A DNA stretch of 64,000 nt from Hydrogenoanaerobacterium saccharovorans (lineage in GTDB: Bacteria > Bacillota > Clostridia > Oscillospirales > Ruminococcaceae). Shown here piece by piece: positions 26,505 to 35,242 of this stretch. The DNA lies in the NCBI RefSeq assembly GCF_016901815.1, contig NZ_JACSNR010000008.1:1-64000 (forward strand), read 5' to 3'. The notes under the pieces are model-generated. The model was not told the origin of the DNA and ran no database searches. It saw nothing but the letters and a program-made list of their open reading frames with translations. How positions within the stretch are numbered: position 1 is the first letter of the stretch; each line of letters begins with the position of its first letter. The position numbers and the translations under genes were made by a program.

Positions 26505-27743
26505 TCAGGACGGAATTCTGGACGCCTGGCGGAAGAGGATCAGCCCCACCAGGAAGAGCAGGGCAATCATGCCCACACCCAGGCTGATATTGCCGGTGAT
26601 CTGGGAGACCACGCTCACCACCGTGGTGCCCATGAAGGAGGCACCCTTGCCGCAGATGTCCAGCAGGCCGAAGTACTCACCCGACTGGCTGGAGGGAATG
26701 ATCCGGGCAAAGTAGGACCGGGACAGCGCCTGGATGCCGCCCTGGAACATGCCCACCAGCACCGCCAGCATCCAGAACTGCGCCTGAGTGCGCAGGAACA
26801 TGGCAAAGACGGCGATACCGAAGTAGGCCAGGATACACAGAGGAATCAGCTGATCGCCCGAAAACTTCCGGGCCAGCCGTCCGAACAGGATGGCGAAGGG
26901 GAACGCCACCACCTGGGTGAGCAGCAGCGCCAGCAGCAGGCCGGTGCTGTCCAGTCCCAGGGCTTCGCCATAGGCGGTAGCCATGTCGATGATGGTATAG
27001 ACGCCGTCGATGTAGAAGAAGAAGGCCAGCAGGAAGAGGAAGATTTTCTTCTCCTGCCGCACGCTGGCAAGAGTCCGGCCCAGCCGGGCAAAGCTCTCCC
27101 GGATGGCATGGGGCTGACGCTCAACGAAGTGTTTCTGCTCATACCGGCGGAGCAGCGGCAGGGTAAAGCCCAGCCACCACAGGGCGGTGATGCCGAAGGA
27201 GAGCCCCATGGCAGTGACCATGGAAAGCCCCAGCGCACCGGCCCCCAGTACCAGAGCCAGGCATCCGGCAAAGGGAATGCAGCTGCCGATATAGCCCCAG
27301 GCATAGCCCTGGGAGGACACATGGTCCATGCGGTCGGCATCGGTGATGTCCGAGAGCATGGAATCGTAGAAGATCAGGCTGCCGGAATAGCCCACCCGGG
27401 CCACCACGAAGATCAGAAGGAACCAGAGCCAGTGGGCGGCAAAGCCCAGGGCGATGCAGCCAATCAGTCCCACGCCCAGAAACAGCAGGAAGATGGGCTT
27501 TTTGTAGCCCTGGGTATCAGCGAGGGTACCGAACACCGGTCCCAGCACTGCCACCAGCAGGGTGGCAGCCGATGCCGCATAGCCCCAGTAGGCCAGGTAC
27601 TGCACATTGGAAAGCCCGGCCTCCTCCGCCAGGAAGTTGAAGTAGATGGGAATGATGGTGGCAATGAGCAGGGTAAATGCGGAATTGCCCACATCGTAGA
27701 GAACCCAGCTGCGCTCCGCCGGGGTGAGTTTCAGTTTGTTCAT
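26505..27743 (-). CDS. MFS transporter of the UMF1/Atg22-like family
   Basis: This 412-residue protein has about eleven or twelve hydrophobic segments. Its N-terminus (ERSWVLYDVGNSAFTLLIATIIPIYF) and the later SGEYFGLLDICGKGASFMGT motif are those of the UMF1 family related to the yeast vacuolar effluxer Atg22. Bacterial substrates are unknown. It overlaps the upstream gene by 4 bases (ATGA), indicating coupled translation with the phospholipase-C-like protein. Confidence 0.88.
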   Translation of the reverse strand: MNKLKLTPAERSWVLYDVGNSAFTLLIATIIPIYFNFLAEEAGLSNVQYLAYWGYAASAATLLVAVLGPVFGTLADTQGYKKPIFLLFLGVGLIGCIALGFAAHWLWFLLIFVVARVGYSGSLIFYDSMLSDITDADRMDHVSSQGYAWGYIGSCIPFAGCLALVLGAGALGLSMVTAMGLSFGITALWWLGFTLPLLRRYEQKHFVERQPHAIRESFARLGRTLASVRQEKKIFLFLLAFFFYIDGVYTIIDMATAYGEALGLDSTGLLLALLLTQVVAFPFAILFGRLARKFSGDQLIPLCILAYFGIAVFAMFLRTQAQFWMLAVLVGMFQGGIQALSRSYFARIIPSSQSGEYFGLLDICGKGASFMGTTVVSVVSQITGNISLGVGMIALLFLVGLILFRQASRIPS

Positions 27744-28561
27744 GCGTTTGCTGCCTCCTGTTCCGGCTTGGGATCAAAGGTGCGCCCATAGATGGGGTCC
27801 TCTGCCTGACCGCTCTCCACCACCCGGTCAAAGTCCCCGATGAGCCGGGCTGCCAGTTCCGCTGCCCGATCGAACCGCCGGAGCAGTTCCGCATTGCTGT
27901 CCTCGCACCGGGGGTCCGGGTCAGGGCCGACCACCAGCCCGCCCAGCTTCTCAAACTGACCTGCCAGGCGCAGGGCGGTAAAGATCACCCAGCGTTTCAG
28001 GGCCGAAGGCGCCACCAGCAGATCCAGATAAAAGACCATGCCCCGGAGGGAATCCAACACCTGTTCCTGTGTGACTTCCGGGAAGAAATCAGCGATCACG
28101 GCGGCATTCTCCTCCGACGGCACCAGATGTCCGGTGGGGCGGTGGCTTGCCGGGTCCAGCCCGTCCCGGAGCATGAGCGCCCGCTCCAGCTCCGATTCGA
28201 TCCGGGCATGGCTCAGGCCGCTTGCCGCCTCCTTTTCCGCCACATAGTCATGGCTGAGGGTATCCAGCGCGAAATGGCAGAGGAACCCGTATACATAGGC
28301 CCGGTGTGCCAGGCTGTCCGGATGCATCTGCAGCACCCGGGCGGCCCGCTCAAAAAAATCCCGGCCCGGACGGTCATGGAATTCATGGCCCAGCCGGCTC
28401 ACCGGATTTTTCGAGAGGGGTTTATAGTAAAAGAACAGATCCGGGCCGTGCAGACCGATGGAATAGAGCTGGGGATAGCGTGTAATGGCCTCCAGCGGCT
28501 CCGGCGTAAGCAGCCGGGCGGTTTCCCGTCCCAGACAAAAGTGTGCGTATGTAGATGGCAA
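27740..28561 (-). CDS. Zinc-dependent phospholipase C-like protein
   Basis: This 273-residue protein resembles the zinc-dependent phospholipase C/S1-P1 fold: an N-terminal His (PSTYAHF), GLHGPDLFFYY near residue 36, HEFHDRPG near 58 and YGFLCHFALDTLSHDYV near 90, which provide the expected His/Asp metal ligands. It lacks a signal peptide, unlike secreted enzymes, so a cytoplasmic role is likely. The start is a TTG at 28561 with AAGGAG 9 bases upstream. It is the first gene of a pair with the UMF1 transporter. Confidence 0.78.
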   Translation of the reverse strand: MPSTYAHFCLGRETARLLTPEPLEAITRYPQLYSIGLHGPDLFFYYKPLSKNPVSRLGHEFHDRPGRDFFERAARVLQMHPDSLAHRAYVYGFLCHFALDTLSHDYVAEKEAASGLSHARIESELERALMLRDGLDPASHRPTGHLVPSEENAAVIADFFPEVTQEQVLDSLRGMVFYLDLLVAPSALKRWVIFTALRLAGQFEKLGGLVVGPDPDPRCEDSNAELLRRFDRAAELAARLIGDFDRVVESGQAEDPIYGRTFDPKPEQEAANA

Positions 28562-28924
28562 AGTGAAATTTCTCCTTTCCGACGGCAGCTGCCGCCCGGG
28601 AATAATTCCCTGGGGTCATGGTACCGTGGGGCAGCACACCAATCGCCTCCCACCGGAAACACTTTGGCAGCTGTCTGTGCGCCATGACGGCTCTCCGGCT
28701 GTGATGCCGGGAAAACCTCAGCGGAATTGTATCATTGTCCAGCTATAAAACGGATCATAGCCAGTCCTTGGTTATTATATCATTTTTGGGCCTGCTCCGT
28801 CACCTGCACAGCGTAAATTGTGTGTAAACAGAAACAAAAAAGCCCGCCTTTTTAAGGCGGGCTTTCATGCTGTCAGCACAAGGGGTTCGGAGAAAGGTAT
28901 CCCGAACTGCTTCTGCCGGGATTT
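28562..28924. other. Intergenic region with two minus-strand promoters and a terminator
   Basis: Two extended -10 elements face the phospholipase-C-like gene: TGATATAAT (28782-28774) and TGATACAAT (28734-28726). The resulting leader of 165-210 bases is G+C-rich and could fold, but matches no riboswitch I know. The kdgT terminator (28836-28866) lies at the right side. No gene is seen. Confidence 0.5.
28836..28866 (-). terminator. Terminator after kdgT
   Basis: AAAGCCCGCCTT pairs with AAGGCGGGCTTT around a short loop, with a T run on the minus strand. Confidence 0.88.
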
Positions 28925-29848
28925 TTACTTCTTGCCCGAACGCTTTGCCACAAAGTTGGCGAGCATGGGGGTCAGGAAGGAAGTGATAATAACCGAAGCG
29001 GCTACCTGCGCGGTGGCAATGGGAGCCACAGCTGCATAGGAGGGGTCCACAGCAGCCAGAGCGCCGGGGTTGGATACACCGCTGGCGGCGGTGCTGGAGA
29101 TTGCCGCGCCAGCTACGCCGTTGCCTCCGGTGATCTTATCCATGAGGATGGTCACGCCGCCCACTACAAAGACGGTGATCAGACCCAGCAGGATACCGGA
29201 CAGACCGCCCTGGAACAGCTGCTGGATGGACATTCCGCAGCCCAGTGCAAAGCCGACCACGATGATGGACGGAGTAACACCGGCAGAGAGGGTCTGCTTG
29301 AACCACGGGGAAACATTACCCAGGATAATGCCGAGGATCAGGGGCAGGATGGAGCCGATGATCGACCAGATGGAGATGCTGGCAAGACCGGCAGAGCTCA
29401 GGGCGATCATGGTGACGGTGGGGCCGACACTCAGCGAAGTGATGGCAACGGCGCCCTTGACGGCGTCATCGTCATACTGGGATACAATGCCCGAATAGAG
29501 GGCGTTGTTGGCAACCGATACCGCACTGATGATTGCCAGCGAGGAAAGGCCCAGGAAGTTATCGCCGAAGAGGAAGGCCACACCCAGGCCCAGGATTACC
29601 GACATGGCAACCTTGGTGCCGATGATGACAGCACCGATCTTGATGGCCTTGGGGGTACTTTTAATATCGATGGTAGCGCCCATGAAGAGCAGGAATACAC
29701 CAACCAGCGCGCTGGTGCCGGTAACCATACCGGTGAAGAAGCCGCCGATCTGCAGCACCTGCGGTACGAAGGAATTGAGCACCACGCCGATGAGCATCGG
29801 AACAACGATGGTATCACCGGGGAAACGCTTCATTTTCAGTTTGCTCAT
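28925..29848 (-). CDS. kdgT: 2-keto-3-deoxygluconate permease
   Basis: This 307-residue membrane protein matches KdgT, a proton symporter for 2-keto-3-deoxygluconate: KRFPGDTIVVPMLIGVVLN at the N-terminus, GATIDIKSTPKAIKIG near residue 60 and AAISSTAASGVSNPGALAAVDPSY near 260. About ten membrane segments are expected. It lies 24 bases after a dehydrogenase gene in the same transcript and opposite a PucR-type regulator, consistent with inducible uptake of pectin- or alginate-derived sugar acids. Confidence 0.92.
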   Translation of the reverse strand: MSKLKMKRFPGDTIVVPMLIGVVLNSFVPQVLQIGGFFTGMVTGTSALVGVFLLFMGATIDIKSTPKAIKIGAVIIGTKVAMSVILGLGVAFLFGDNFLGLSSLAIISAVSVANNALYSGIVSQYDDDAVKGAVAITSLSVGPTVTMIALSSAGLASISIWSIIGSILPLILGIILGNVSPWFKQTLSAGVTPSIIVVGFALGCGMSIQQLFQGGLSGILLGLITVFVVGGVTILMDKITGGNGVAGAAISSTAASGVSNPGALAAVDPSYAAVAPIATAQVAASVIITSFLTPMLANFVAKRSGKK

Positions 29849-29872
29849 AACCGTAAAACTCTCCCTTATGTG

Positions 29873-30619
29873 TTAGTCCAGAACGATACCGCCGTCGCAG
29901 TCGCCGATCTCGCCGTTTACAAAGCTGGCAGCATCGGAAGCGAAGAACAGGATCATCTGAGCAGGCTCGCTCGGGTCAGCAGCACGGCCCAGGGGGATCA
30001 TGCCGATTACCTTGGCGCTCTTTTCAGCGTCGTCAGACAGAGCCTTGGTCATGGGAGTTACAGTGAAGGACGGGCATACAGCGTTGCAGGAGATGCCGTA
30101 CTTGCCGCCTTCCTTGGCGATGGCCTTGGTCAGACCGTTGACACCGGCCTTGGAAGTGGCATAGGCAGCTGTACCCAGCAGACCGCCGCCGATCTTACCG
30201 GCTACCGACGATACATTGACGATCCGGCCGCCCTTCTTCTCGATGAAGTAGGGATAGATAGCGGAGCAGGTGGTGAAGGTACCGGTGAGGTTGATGCGCA
30301 GGGTGCGGTCCCACTCAGCATCGGTTACTTCCTGGAAGGGAACAGTGGATACAACGCCGCCGCAGTTGATGAGGACATCCACACGCTCGAAGTCGCCCAG
30401 AACCTTTGCCATAACGGCACGGATGTTGTCCTTGTCGCCCAGATCGATCTTGTAAACCGAGCAGTTGCCCAGCTCTTCAGCTGTGGCCTTGGCCTTTTCC
30501 TCATTGAGGTCGAGGATTACAGCATGACCGCCGCCGTTTACAACGCCGCGGACAACTTCCTTACCGATGCCCTGAGCACCGCCTGTAACCAGAACTGTTT
30601 TTCCTGTGAAGTCAAACAT
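29873..30619 (-). CDS. Short-chain dehydrogenase/reductase, probably for a keto-sugar acid
   Basis: This 248-residue SDR has the NAD(P)-binding TGGAQGIGKE motif, an NCGG in place of the usual NNAG, Ser in NVSSVAG and the catalytic pair AYATSKAG. Acidic LDLNEE at the end of the second strand favours NADH. Together with kdgT it may reduce or oxidise a deoxyketo sugar acid, as KduD does; this is inferred from the neighbour. A strong AGGAGG lies upstream of the ATG. Confidence 0.85.
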   Translation of the reverse strand: MFDFTGKTVLVTGGAQGIGKEVVRGVVNGGGHAVILDLNEEKAKATAEELGNCSVYKIDLGDKDNIRAVMAKVLGDFERVDVLINCGGVVSTVPFQEVTDAEWDRTLRINLTGTFTTCSAIYPYFIEKKGGRIVNVSSVAGKIGGGLLGTAAYATSKAGVNGLTKAIAKEGGKYGISCNAVCPSFTVTPMTKALSDDAEKSAKVIGMIPLGRAADPSEPAQMILFFASDAASFVNGEIGDCDGGIVLD

Positions 30620-30717
30620 GATAAATGCCTCCTGTATTCGTTCCCTTCCATTCTTCGGAAGGGATCACTTTCTTTATTTTGTTGGGGTACCGCCCTGCCG
30701 GCAAAGAGCGGGTTTTC

Positions 30718-30820
30718 GATTGACAAACAATTAACTATCAATCTTCTGCTTAAGATTATAGCATTGCAGGCATCGAAAAAATATGGTATCATAGCCTAAA
30801 AAGTGAAGCTGATTTTAGGC
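30718..30820. promoter_or_regulatory. Divergent promoters and operator-like repeats of the SDR-kdgT operon and its regulator
   Basis: For the minus-strand operon an extended -10 TGCTATAAT ends at 30755, and an inverted repeat GATTGA..TCAATC (30718-30743) lies just downstream of the start point. For the regulator TTGCAG (30764-30769) and TATCAT (30787-30792) are 17 bases apart, preceded by TGG as an extended -10. A perfect inverted repeat GCCTAAAA..TTTTAGGC (30794-30820) lies in the regulator leader, a natural place for autoregulation. Confidence 0.6.
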
Positions 30821-30843
30821 TGACAGCACAAGGAGGAACCGCT

Positions 30844-32058
30844 ATGGATGAACAGCTCAAATGGGAACTGATCCAGGCCGCGCTGGATGGAGAGGAGCTG
30901 GACCGGATCACCGACCGGGCTGCCCATTACCTGGGAAGCCCCCTGGTGGTCATCTCCACCACCAGCAATATCATCGCCCATTCCGCCTCCCTCACCCCGC
31001 CGGATGAAACCTGGCTGCACGCTGTGGAGCGGGGATATATCACCCTGGAATTTGTGGCGACCCTGGCAGGCTGGGACAAGCACAAGGACCACGGCACCCG
31101 GTATGAGTGCATCACCGTTGCCATCAACGACCGGCGCCGGCGGTTCTACAAGCTCACCATCCATTCCCAGCTGCTGGGCTATCTCAATGTCACCGAGCTG
31201 GACGGGCATTTCGATGCGGTCAGCGAGGAGGAGTACCATTTTGTGGCCCAGCTCATTGCCAAGGAGGTCTATGCCCGGCTCAAGGGGCAGGACTTCTCCC
31301 GCAAGGCCCGGGACGAGGACTTCCTGCTGGAACTGCTCCACGGCAGCTTTGTGAACCGGGGCCATTTCATCGACCGGATGCGTCTGAGCGGCTTCGATCC
31401 CTCGGCCCAGTACCGGGTGCTGTGCATCGAACTGGGGGATTTCCTCTCCTATAACGCCGATGAGGATACCTTCAAGCGGGATCTGCTGGAACTGCTCCCG
31501 GGCAGCACCATGATGGTCAGCGACCAGGTGCTGGTGATCCTGGCCTCCGACCGGCTCTTCCTGCCGGAACGTGCCCCGGCCATGCTCCGGAACCTGGACA
31601 GCTACCTCCGCTCCCAGAAGCTCCTCTGCGGCATCAGCGATGCCATCGGTGATCTCTACTACTTCTCCACCTACCGGGATCAGGCGCTCAGTGCCGCCCG
31701 CTACCGCAAGTATCTCATCGACCAGTCCCTGGCCTATACGTTCTATGATGAGGTCAAGGTCTATGATATTCTCCAGCAGATCCCCCGCAGTGAGCTGATC
31801 CACTACTGTTCCCGGCAGGTCTATGAGATCTATCAGTATGACGCCGCCCAGCACACCGACTATATCACCACCCTGCTGGCCTATCTCAAAGCCAACCGCA
31901 GTGTGAAGTCCACCGCGGCCTATCTGCATGTCCACCGCAACACGGTCAACTACCGCATTGCCCGCATCCGGGAGCTGTTCGGACTGGACCTGGACAGCTT
32001 TTCCACCGCCCATCAGATCCTGCTCTCCTGCCAGATGATCCGGCTGCTCCAGGATTAA
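30844..32058 (+). CDS. PucR/CdaR-type transcriptional regulator
   Basis: This 404-residue protein ends with the PucR family helix-turn-helix: SVKSTAAYLHVHRNTVNYRI near residue 350, followed by RIRELFGLDL. The N-terminal half (about 20-120) resembles a ligand-sensing domain (LGSPLVVISTTSNIIAHS), and the middle has the GGDEF-like CdaR fold. Such proteins, for example sugar-diacid regulator CdaR, respond to metabolites. Its divergent position strongly suggests control of the dehydrogenase-kdgT operon. AAGGAGG lies upstream of the ATG. Confidence 0.88.
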   Translation: MDEQLKWELIQAALDGEELDRITDRAAHYLGSPLVVISTTSNIIAHSASLTPPDETWLHAVERGYITLEFVATLAGWDKHKDHGTRYECITVAINDRRRRFYKLTIHSQLLGYLNVTELDGHFDAVSEEEYHFVAQLIAKEVYARLKGQDFSRKARDEDFLLELLHGSFVNRGHFIDRMRLSGFDPSAQYRVLCIELGDFLSYNADEDTFKRDLLELLPGSTMMVSDQVLVILASDRLFLPERAPAMLRNLDSYLRSQKLLCGISDAIGDLYYFSTYRDQALSAARYRKYLIDQSLAYTFYDEVKVYDILQQIPRSELIHYCSRQVYEIYQYDAAQHTDYITTLLAYLKANRSVKSTAAYLHVHRNTVNYRIARIRELFGLDLDSFSTAHQILLSCQMIRLLQD

Positions 32059-32103
32059 CCCCCATGAAACAAAAAATTGCGTTGTTTCCCGCCATTTTGG
32101 GGT

Positions 32104-32131
32104 TTGACGGCGGCCCGGATTTGTGTATAAT
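32104..32131 (+). promoter_or_regulatory. Promoter of the TrkA pair
   Basis: TTGACG (32104-32109) and a consensus TATAAT (32126-32131) are 16 bases apart, 78 bases before the first TrkA-type gene. Confidence 0.75.
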
Positions 32132-32208
32132 GAGTATACAGGCAGCCTGTAATTTTTTTGAGATTGTTACTTTGTATATCACACAGATGCTGCCCCAGGA
32201 GGGTTATT

Positions 32209-32835
32209 ATGAATATTTTGATCGTCGGCTGCGGCGATACCGGTTCCCAGCTTGCCAATGTACTGGATCACATGGGCAATCAGGTATCTGTTGTGGACCG
32301 CAACCCCGAAACTGCTGCGGAACTTTCTGACTCCTTCACCGGCATGTTTACGGTGGGAGTTCCCATTGACCAGGATGTGCTGCGTCATGCCGGTATCGAA
32401 GGCTGTGATGTTGTAATCGCGGTCACCCGGGACGACAATACCAACCTGATGGTCGCTCAGCTGGCCCGGGATATCTTCGGCGTGCCCAAGGTAATCTCCC
32501 GGGTATCCGATCCCCGGCGGGAAGAGGTATTCAGTAGCTTCGGCCTGAGTACCATCTGTCCTACCAACCTCACGGTTGCTTCGGTGGTAGCCGCACTGGA
32601 TGACCGCCGCAAACATACCGAAGAAGTTTATTTCGGCAGCACCCGGATCTCCTTTGAACAGATGGAGATCGACCGCCGGTATCTGGGTGAATTTGCCGAA
32701 GCCATTGAACTGCCCAAGGGTACTGCCCTGATCGGTGTTCTGTCCCAGAGCGGCAAGCTGCGGCTTCGCGGCGAAGGCATGCAGACTGTCATCGGTGAAG
32801 GCGATGTCCTGGTACTGGCCCGTTCCATCGGCTGA
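32209..32835 (+). CDS. TrkA/KtrA-type potassium uptake regulator, copy 1
   Basis: This 208-residue protein has an N-terminal RCK_N Rossmann domain (MNILIVGCGDTGSQLANVL, acidic VVDRN at the end of the second strand) and a C-terminal RCK_C domain from about residue 130. Such proteins gate Trk/Ktr potassium channels on binding nucleotides. The ATG at 32209 has AGGAGG 8 bases upstream. It is followed at once by a second protein of the same kind, but no membrane subunit is in the operon. Confidence 0.85.
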   Translation: MNILIVGCGDTGSQLANVLDHMGNQVSVVDRNPETAAELSDSFTGMFTVGVPIDQDVLRHAGIEGCDVVIAVTRDDNTNLMVAQLARDIFGVPKVISRVSDPRREEVFSSFGLSTICPTNLTVASVVAALDDRRKHTEEVYFGSTRISFEQMEIDRRYLGEFAEAIELPKGTALIGVLSQSGKLRLRGEGMQTVIGEGDVLVLARSIG

Positions 32836-32853
32836 TGAGGAGGATCAATCGAG

Positions 32854-33513
32854 ATGAATGTTATTGTAGTGGGCGGCGGTAAAGTAGGCTATTATCTGGC
32901 AGAAACCCTGCTGGAACATGGTCACAAGCCCTTTGTAATTGAAACCGATAAGGAGATCTGCCGGAAGATCGCCAACAATCTGGATATTCCGGTCATCAAC
33001 GGCGACGGCACCACCCTGGGAGCCCTGGAAAGCGCCGGCGTGGAACATTGCGATGCCTTTGTCAGCGTTACCGGGCAGGATCAGGTCAACCTGATCGCCT
33101 GTCAGCTGGCAAAGAAGCGCTATGGTGTGGAACGCACCGTAGCCCGGGTCAACAACCCCAAGAACCTCAAGGTGATGAAGCGTCTGGGCGTTGATATTCC
33201 CGTATCCAGCACCGACAGCATTGCCCGGCTCATCGAACGGGAGATCGATGTGGCAACCATCAAGCGTCTGCTCTCGATCAACCGGGGCGAAGCCACCATC
33301 AGTGAGGTGGAGATCCCCAAGAATTATTCCCGCAACGGCACCAGCCTGATGGACTTCAACCTTCCCAATGAATGTGTTATCGTATCCATCACCCGTGGGG
33401 ACAGCCTCATCATTCCCCGAGGCAATACCCAGATCTTTTCGGGCGATAAGCTGATTGTCATCTGCCGCAACGAGTACCTGCATCAGCTGCTCCATGCCCT
33501 GCGCATTGAATAG
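32854..33513 (+). CDS. TrkA/KtrA-type potassium uptake regulator, copy 2
   Basis: This 219-residue protein has the same RCK_N plus RCK_C layout: MNVIVVGGGKVGYYLAETL, acidic VIETD, and HCDAFVSVTGQDQVNLIACQLAKKRYG. It differs widely from copy 1, so the pair may form a hetero-assembly as proposed for two-gene trkA loci. AGGAGG precedes the ATG and the gap to copy 1 is 18 bases. Confidence 0.88.
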   Translation: MNVIVVGGGKVGYYLAETLLEHGHKPFVIETDKEICRKIANNLDIPVINGDGTTLGALESAGVEHCDAFVSVTGQDQVNLIACQLAKKRYGVERTVARVNNPKNLKVMKRLGVDIPVSSTDSIARLIEREIDVATIKRLLSINRGEATISEVEIPKNYSRNGTSLMDFNLPNECVIVSITRGDSLIIPRGNTQIFSGDKLIVICRNEYLHQLLHALRIE

Positions 33514-33525
33514 GAGGTTCCCTCT

Positions 33526-34263
33526 GTGAAGAATAAAACCGTTCTGGTCACCGGCGCTGCCACCGGCATCGGACGCAGCACTGCGGAACTCTTTGCCGCC
33601 ATGGGCTATCAGGTGGCAATCGGCTGCAACCACTCCTTTGCCGAGGGACTGCAGTTTGCCCGGGCCCTGTCCGAAATGGGCATGAGCACCATGGCAGTCA
33701 AGGCAGACCTCAGCCAGCCCGATCAGGTGGACGCCATGTTCCGGCAGATCGAGTCGGTGTGGGGCGGTGTGGATATCCTCATCAACAACGCCGGTATTGC
33801 CCAGCAGAAGCTCTTTACCGACATCACCAATGAGGACTGGAACGCCATGGTGGGCGTGAACCTCTCGGGCGTCTTTTACTGCTGCCGGGCAGCCCTGCCC
33901 TATATGATCCGCCAGAAGGCGGGCAGCATTGTGAATGTGTCCTCCATGTGGGGCATCTGCGGCGCCTCCTGTGAGGTGCACTATTCCGCTGTCAAAGCCG
34001 GTGTCATCGGCCTGACCAAGGCGCTTGCCAAGGAAGTGGGCCCCAGCGGCATCCGGGTCAACTGCATTGCCCCCGGCGCCATTGCCACCCGCATGAACGA
34101 CAACCTGGACGAGGAAGCAGTGGCTCTGCTCCGGGAGGAAACCCCTCTGGGACGGATGGGCACACCGGAAGAGATCGCCAAGGCCATCGCCTTCCTGGCA
34201 CTGGAGGACAGTGCCTTCACCACCGGACAGGTGCTCAGCCCCAACGGCGGACTGGTGATCTGA
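33526..34263 (+). CDS. Short-chain dehydrogenase/reductase, FabG-like
   Basis: This 245-residue SDR has TGAATGIGRS, the structural INNAGIAQ, NVSSMWG with the catalytic Ser, and HYSAVKAGV with Tyr-X3-Lys. The closing region TGQVLSPNGGLVI is that of 3-oxoacyl-ACP reductase-like enzymes. The start is GTG at 33526, with TAGGAGG overlapping the stop of the second TrkA gene. Cotranscription with potassium regulators is likely; the functional link is not evident. Confidence 0.85.
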   Translation: MKNKTVLVTGAATGIGRSTAELFAAMGYQVAIGCNHSFAEGLQFARALSEMGMSTMAVKADLSQPDQVDAMFRQIESVWGGVDILINNAGIAQQKLFTDITNEDWNAMVGVNLSGVFYCCRAALPYMIRQKAGSIVNVSSMWGICGASCEVHYSAVKAGVIGLTKALAKEVGPSGIRVNCIAPGAIATRMNDNLDEEAVALLREETPLGRMGTPEEIAKAIAFLALEDSAFTTGQVLSPNGGLVI

Positions 34264-34273
34264 CTATAAGCTG

Positions 34274-34316
34274 AAAAATCCTCCCCTCCGGTTCCGCCGG
34301 GCAGGGAGGATTTTGT
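34274..34316 (+). terminator. Intrinsic terminator
   Basis: AAAATCCTCCC pairs with GGGAGGATTTT (34304-34314). It ends the TrkA-SDR operon. Confidence 0.85.
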
Positions 34317-34403
34317 TATATCAGCATGCTATTTTACAGATCGTATATATTCAGAGTGCAAACGGCGCTTTATGAAATTCAGACAGAACAGGGAGGGACA
34401 GGA

Positions 34404-34493
34404 ATGAACAGAACGAGAGCCTCCCGCCCCAGCCGGTCCGGCTTTTCGGGCAGAGAAAATACAGACATTTCCGATACTTTCCGTATATTATAA
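34404..34493 (+). CDS. Possible 29-residue peptide
   Basis: An ATG at 34404 follows GGGAGGG by 6 bases and opens a 29-codon frame (MNRTRASRPSRSGFSGREN, then TDISDTFRIL). Basic N-terminal half, no known family. It lies in an otherwise empty 290-base gap. Only the good ribosome site supports it. Confidence 0.2.
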   Translation: MNRTRASRPSRSGFSGRENTDISDTFRIL

Positions 34494-34514
34494 GCAAAAT
34501 TATCTTTATAGTAT

Positions 34515-34547
34515 AAAAGCACCGGTCATTCATCTGACCGGCACTTT
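34515..34547 (-). terminator. Weak intrinsic terminator
   Basis: CCGGTCA and TGACCGG form a 7-base stem with a TTTTAT run on the minus strand, directly after the DUF1904 gene. Confidence 0.55.
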
Positions 34548-34551
34548 GGAT

Positions 34552-34875
34552 TTACTCCTGCTCGTATTCGTAGAACCGCTCCTGATAGAGGGTGGTGAAG
34601 ATCACCTGTACCAGCGGGTAACCCTCGCCCATGACGGTATCCCGGAGGATCTCTGCCACACGCTCCCGCACCTCATCGGTGCGGTCGAACCAGGACACCT
34701 CCACAATGGGGAAACCGAGCACCTGTTCCCCTCCGGCATAGAAACTGCTGTGTGCCAGCTCCAGGATCAGCCAATCCTCCGGGCAGCCTATGGCCTCGGC
34801 GAGCTTGGGGATCAGCGGAGTGCTGATGGCACGCATCTGCTTGTCAGTAAGTCCTTTGATGGTGATCTGCGGCAT
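34552..34875 (-). CDS. DUF1904 family protein (tautomerase-like fold)
   Basis: This 107-residue protein begins MPQITIKGLTDKQMRAIST and contains ELAHSSFYAGGE and PIVEVSWFDRT, which match the DUF1904 family. Members are small, often with N-terminal Pro after Met as in tautomerases, but activity has not been shown. AGGAGG precedes the ATG. It stands alone. Confidence 0.75.
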   Translation of the reverse strand: MPQITIKGLTDKQMRAISTPLIPKLAEAIGCPEDWLILELAHSSFYAGGEQVLGFPIVEVSWFDRTDEVRERVAEILRDTVMGEGYPLVQVIFTTLYQERFYEYEQE

Positions 34876-35026
34876 GATAAGTCCTCCTTTGTCGTTCCAA
34901 TCCCCGGCTTTTCAGCCAGCCGGGGGATCTGCATCTGTATTGTATCACAGCTGCCCGGGACAGTACAAGCCTTGGCTGCTCTTGTCAGATCCCCACCGGT
35001 ATGCTATATTGAAACCATAAACCCCA

Positions 35027-35242
35027 CTACCGCAAAAGCCAGGCCAGCGCCGCCGCCAGAGGCAGGGTGATCCCCTCCCCCGGCTGGATGGTCTGCACCG
35101 GCGCGGAGTAGGTGTGTTCCGGTTCCCCGGTGCTCTGCCGGGCCCGGCGGCGCATCTCCTCCACCCGGCGCTCGGCATCCTGCTGCATCCGGGCAAACTC
35201 CCCGGCGGAAAATCCCGTGGGCTGCCAGGTATTCATGCTCAT
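35027..35242 (-). CDS. Small protein of unknown function (third of a three-gene cluster)
   Basis: This 71-residue protein has a charged helical centre (ARMQQDAERRVEEMRRRARQ) and a hydrophobic C-terminal end (LPLAAALAWLLR). Its start overlaps the stop of the preceding gene by 4 bases, and GAGG lies just upstream. No family is recognised. Confidence 0.6.
   Translation of the reverse strand: MSMNTWQPTGFSAGEFARMQQDAERRVEEMRRRARQSTGEPEHTYSAPVQTIQPGEGITLPLAAALAWLLR

Noticed and set aside
26484-27791. Plus-strand frame opposite the UMF1-type transporter
   Set aside because: Composition (Gln/Gly/His-rich) is that of an antisense shadow of a membrane protein gene.
28562-28735. Riboswitch in the leader of the phospholipase-C-like gene
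   Set aside because: The leader is G+C-rich and foldable, but I could not match conserved cores of known classes such as ZTP or TPP.
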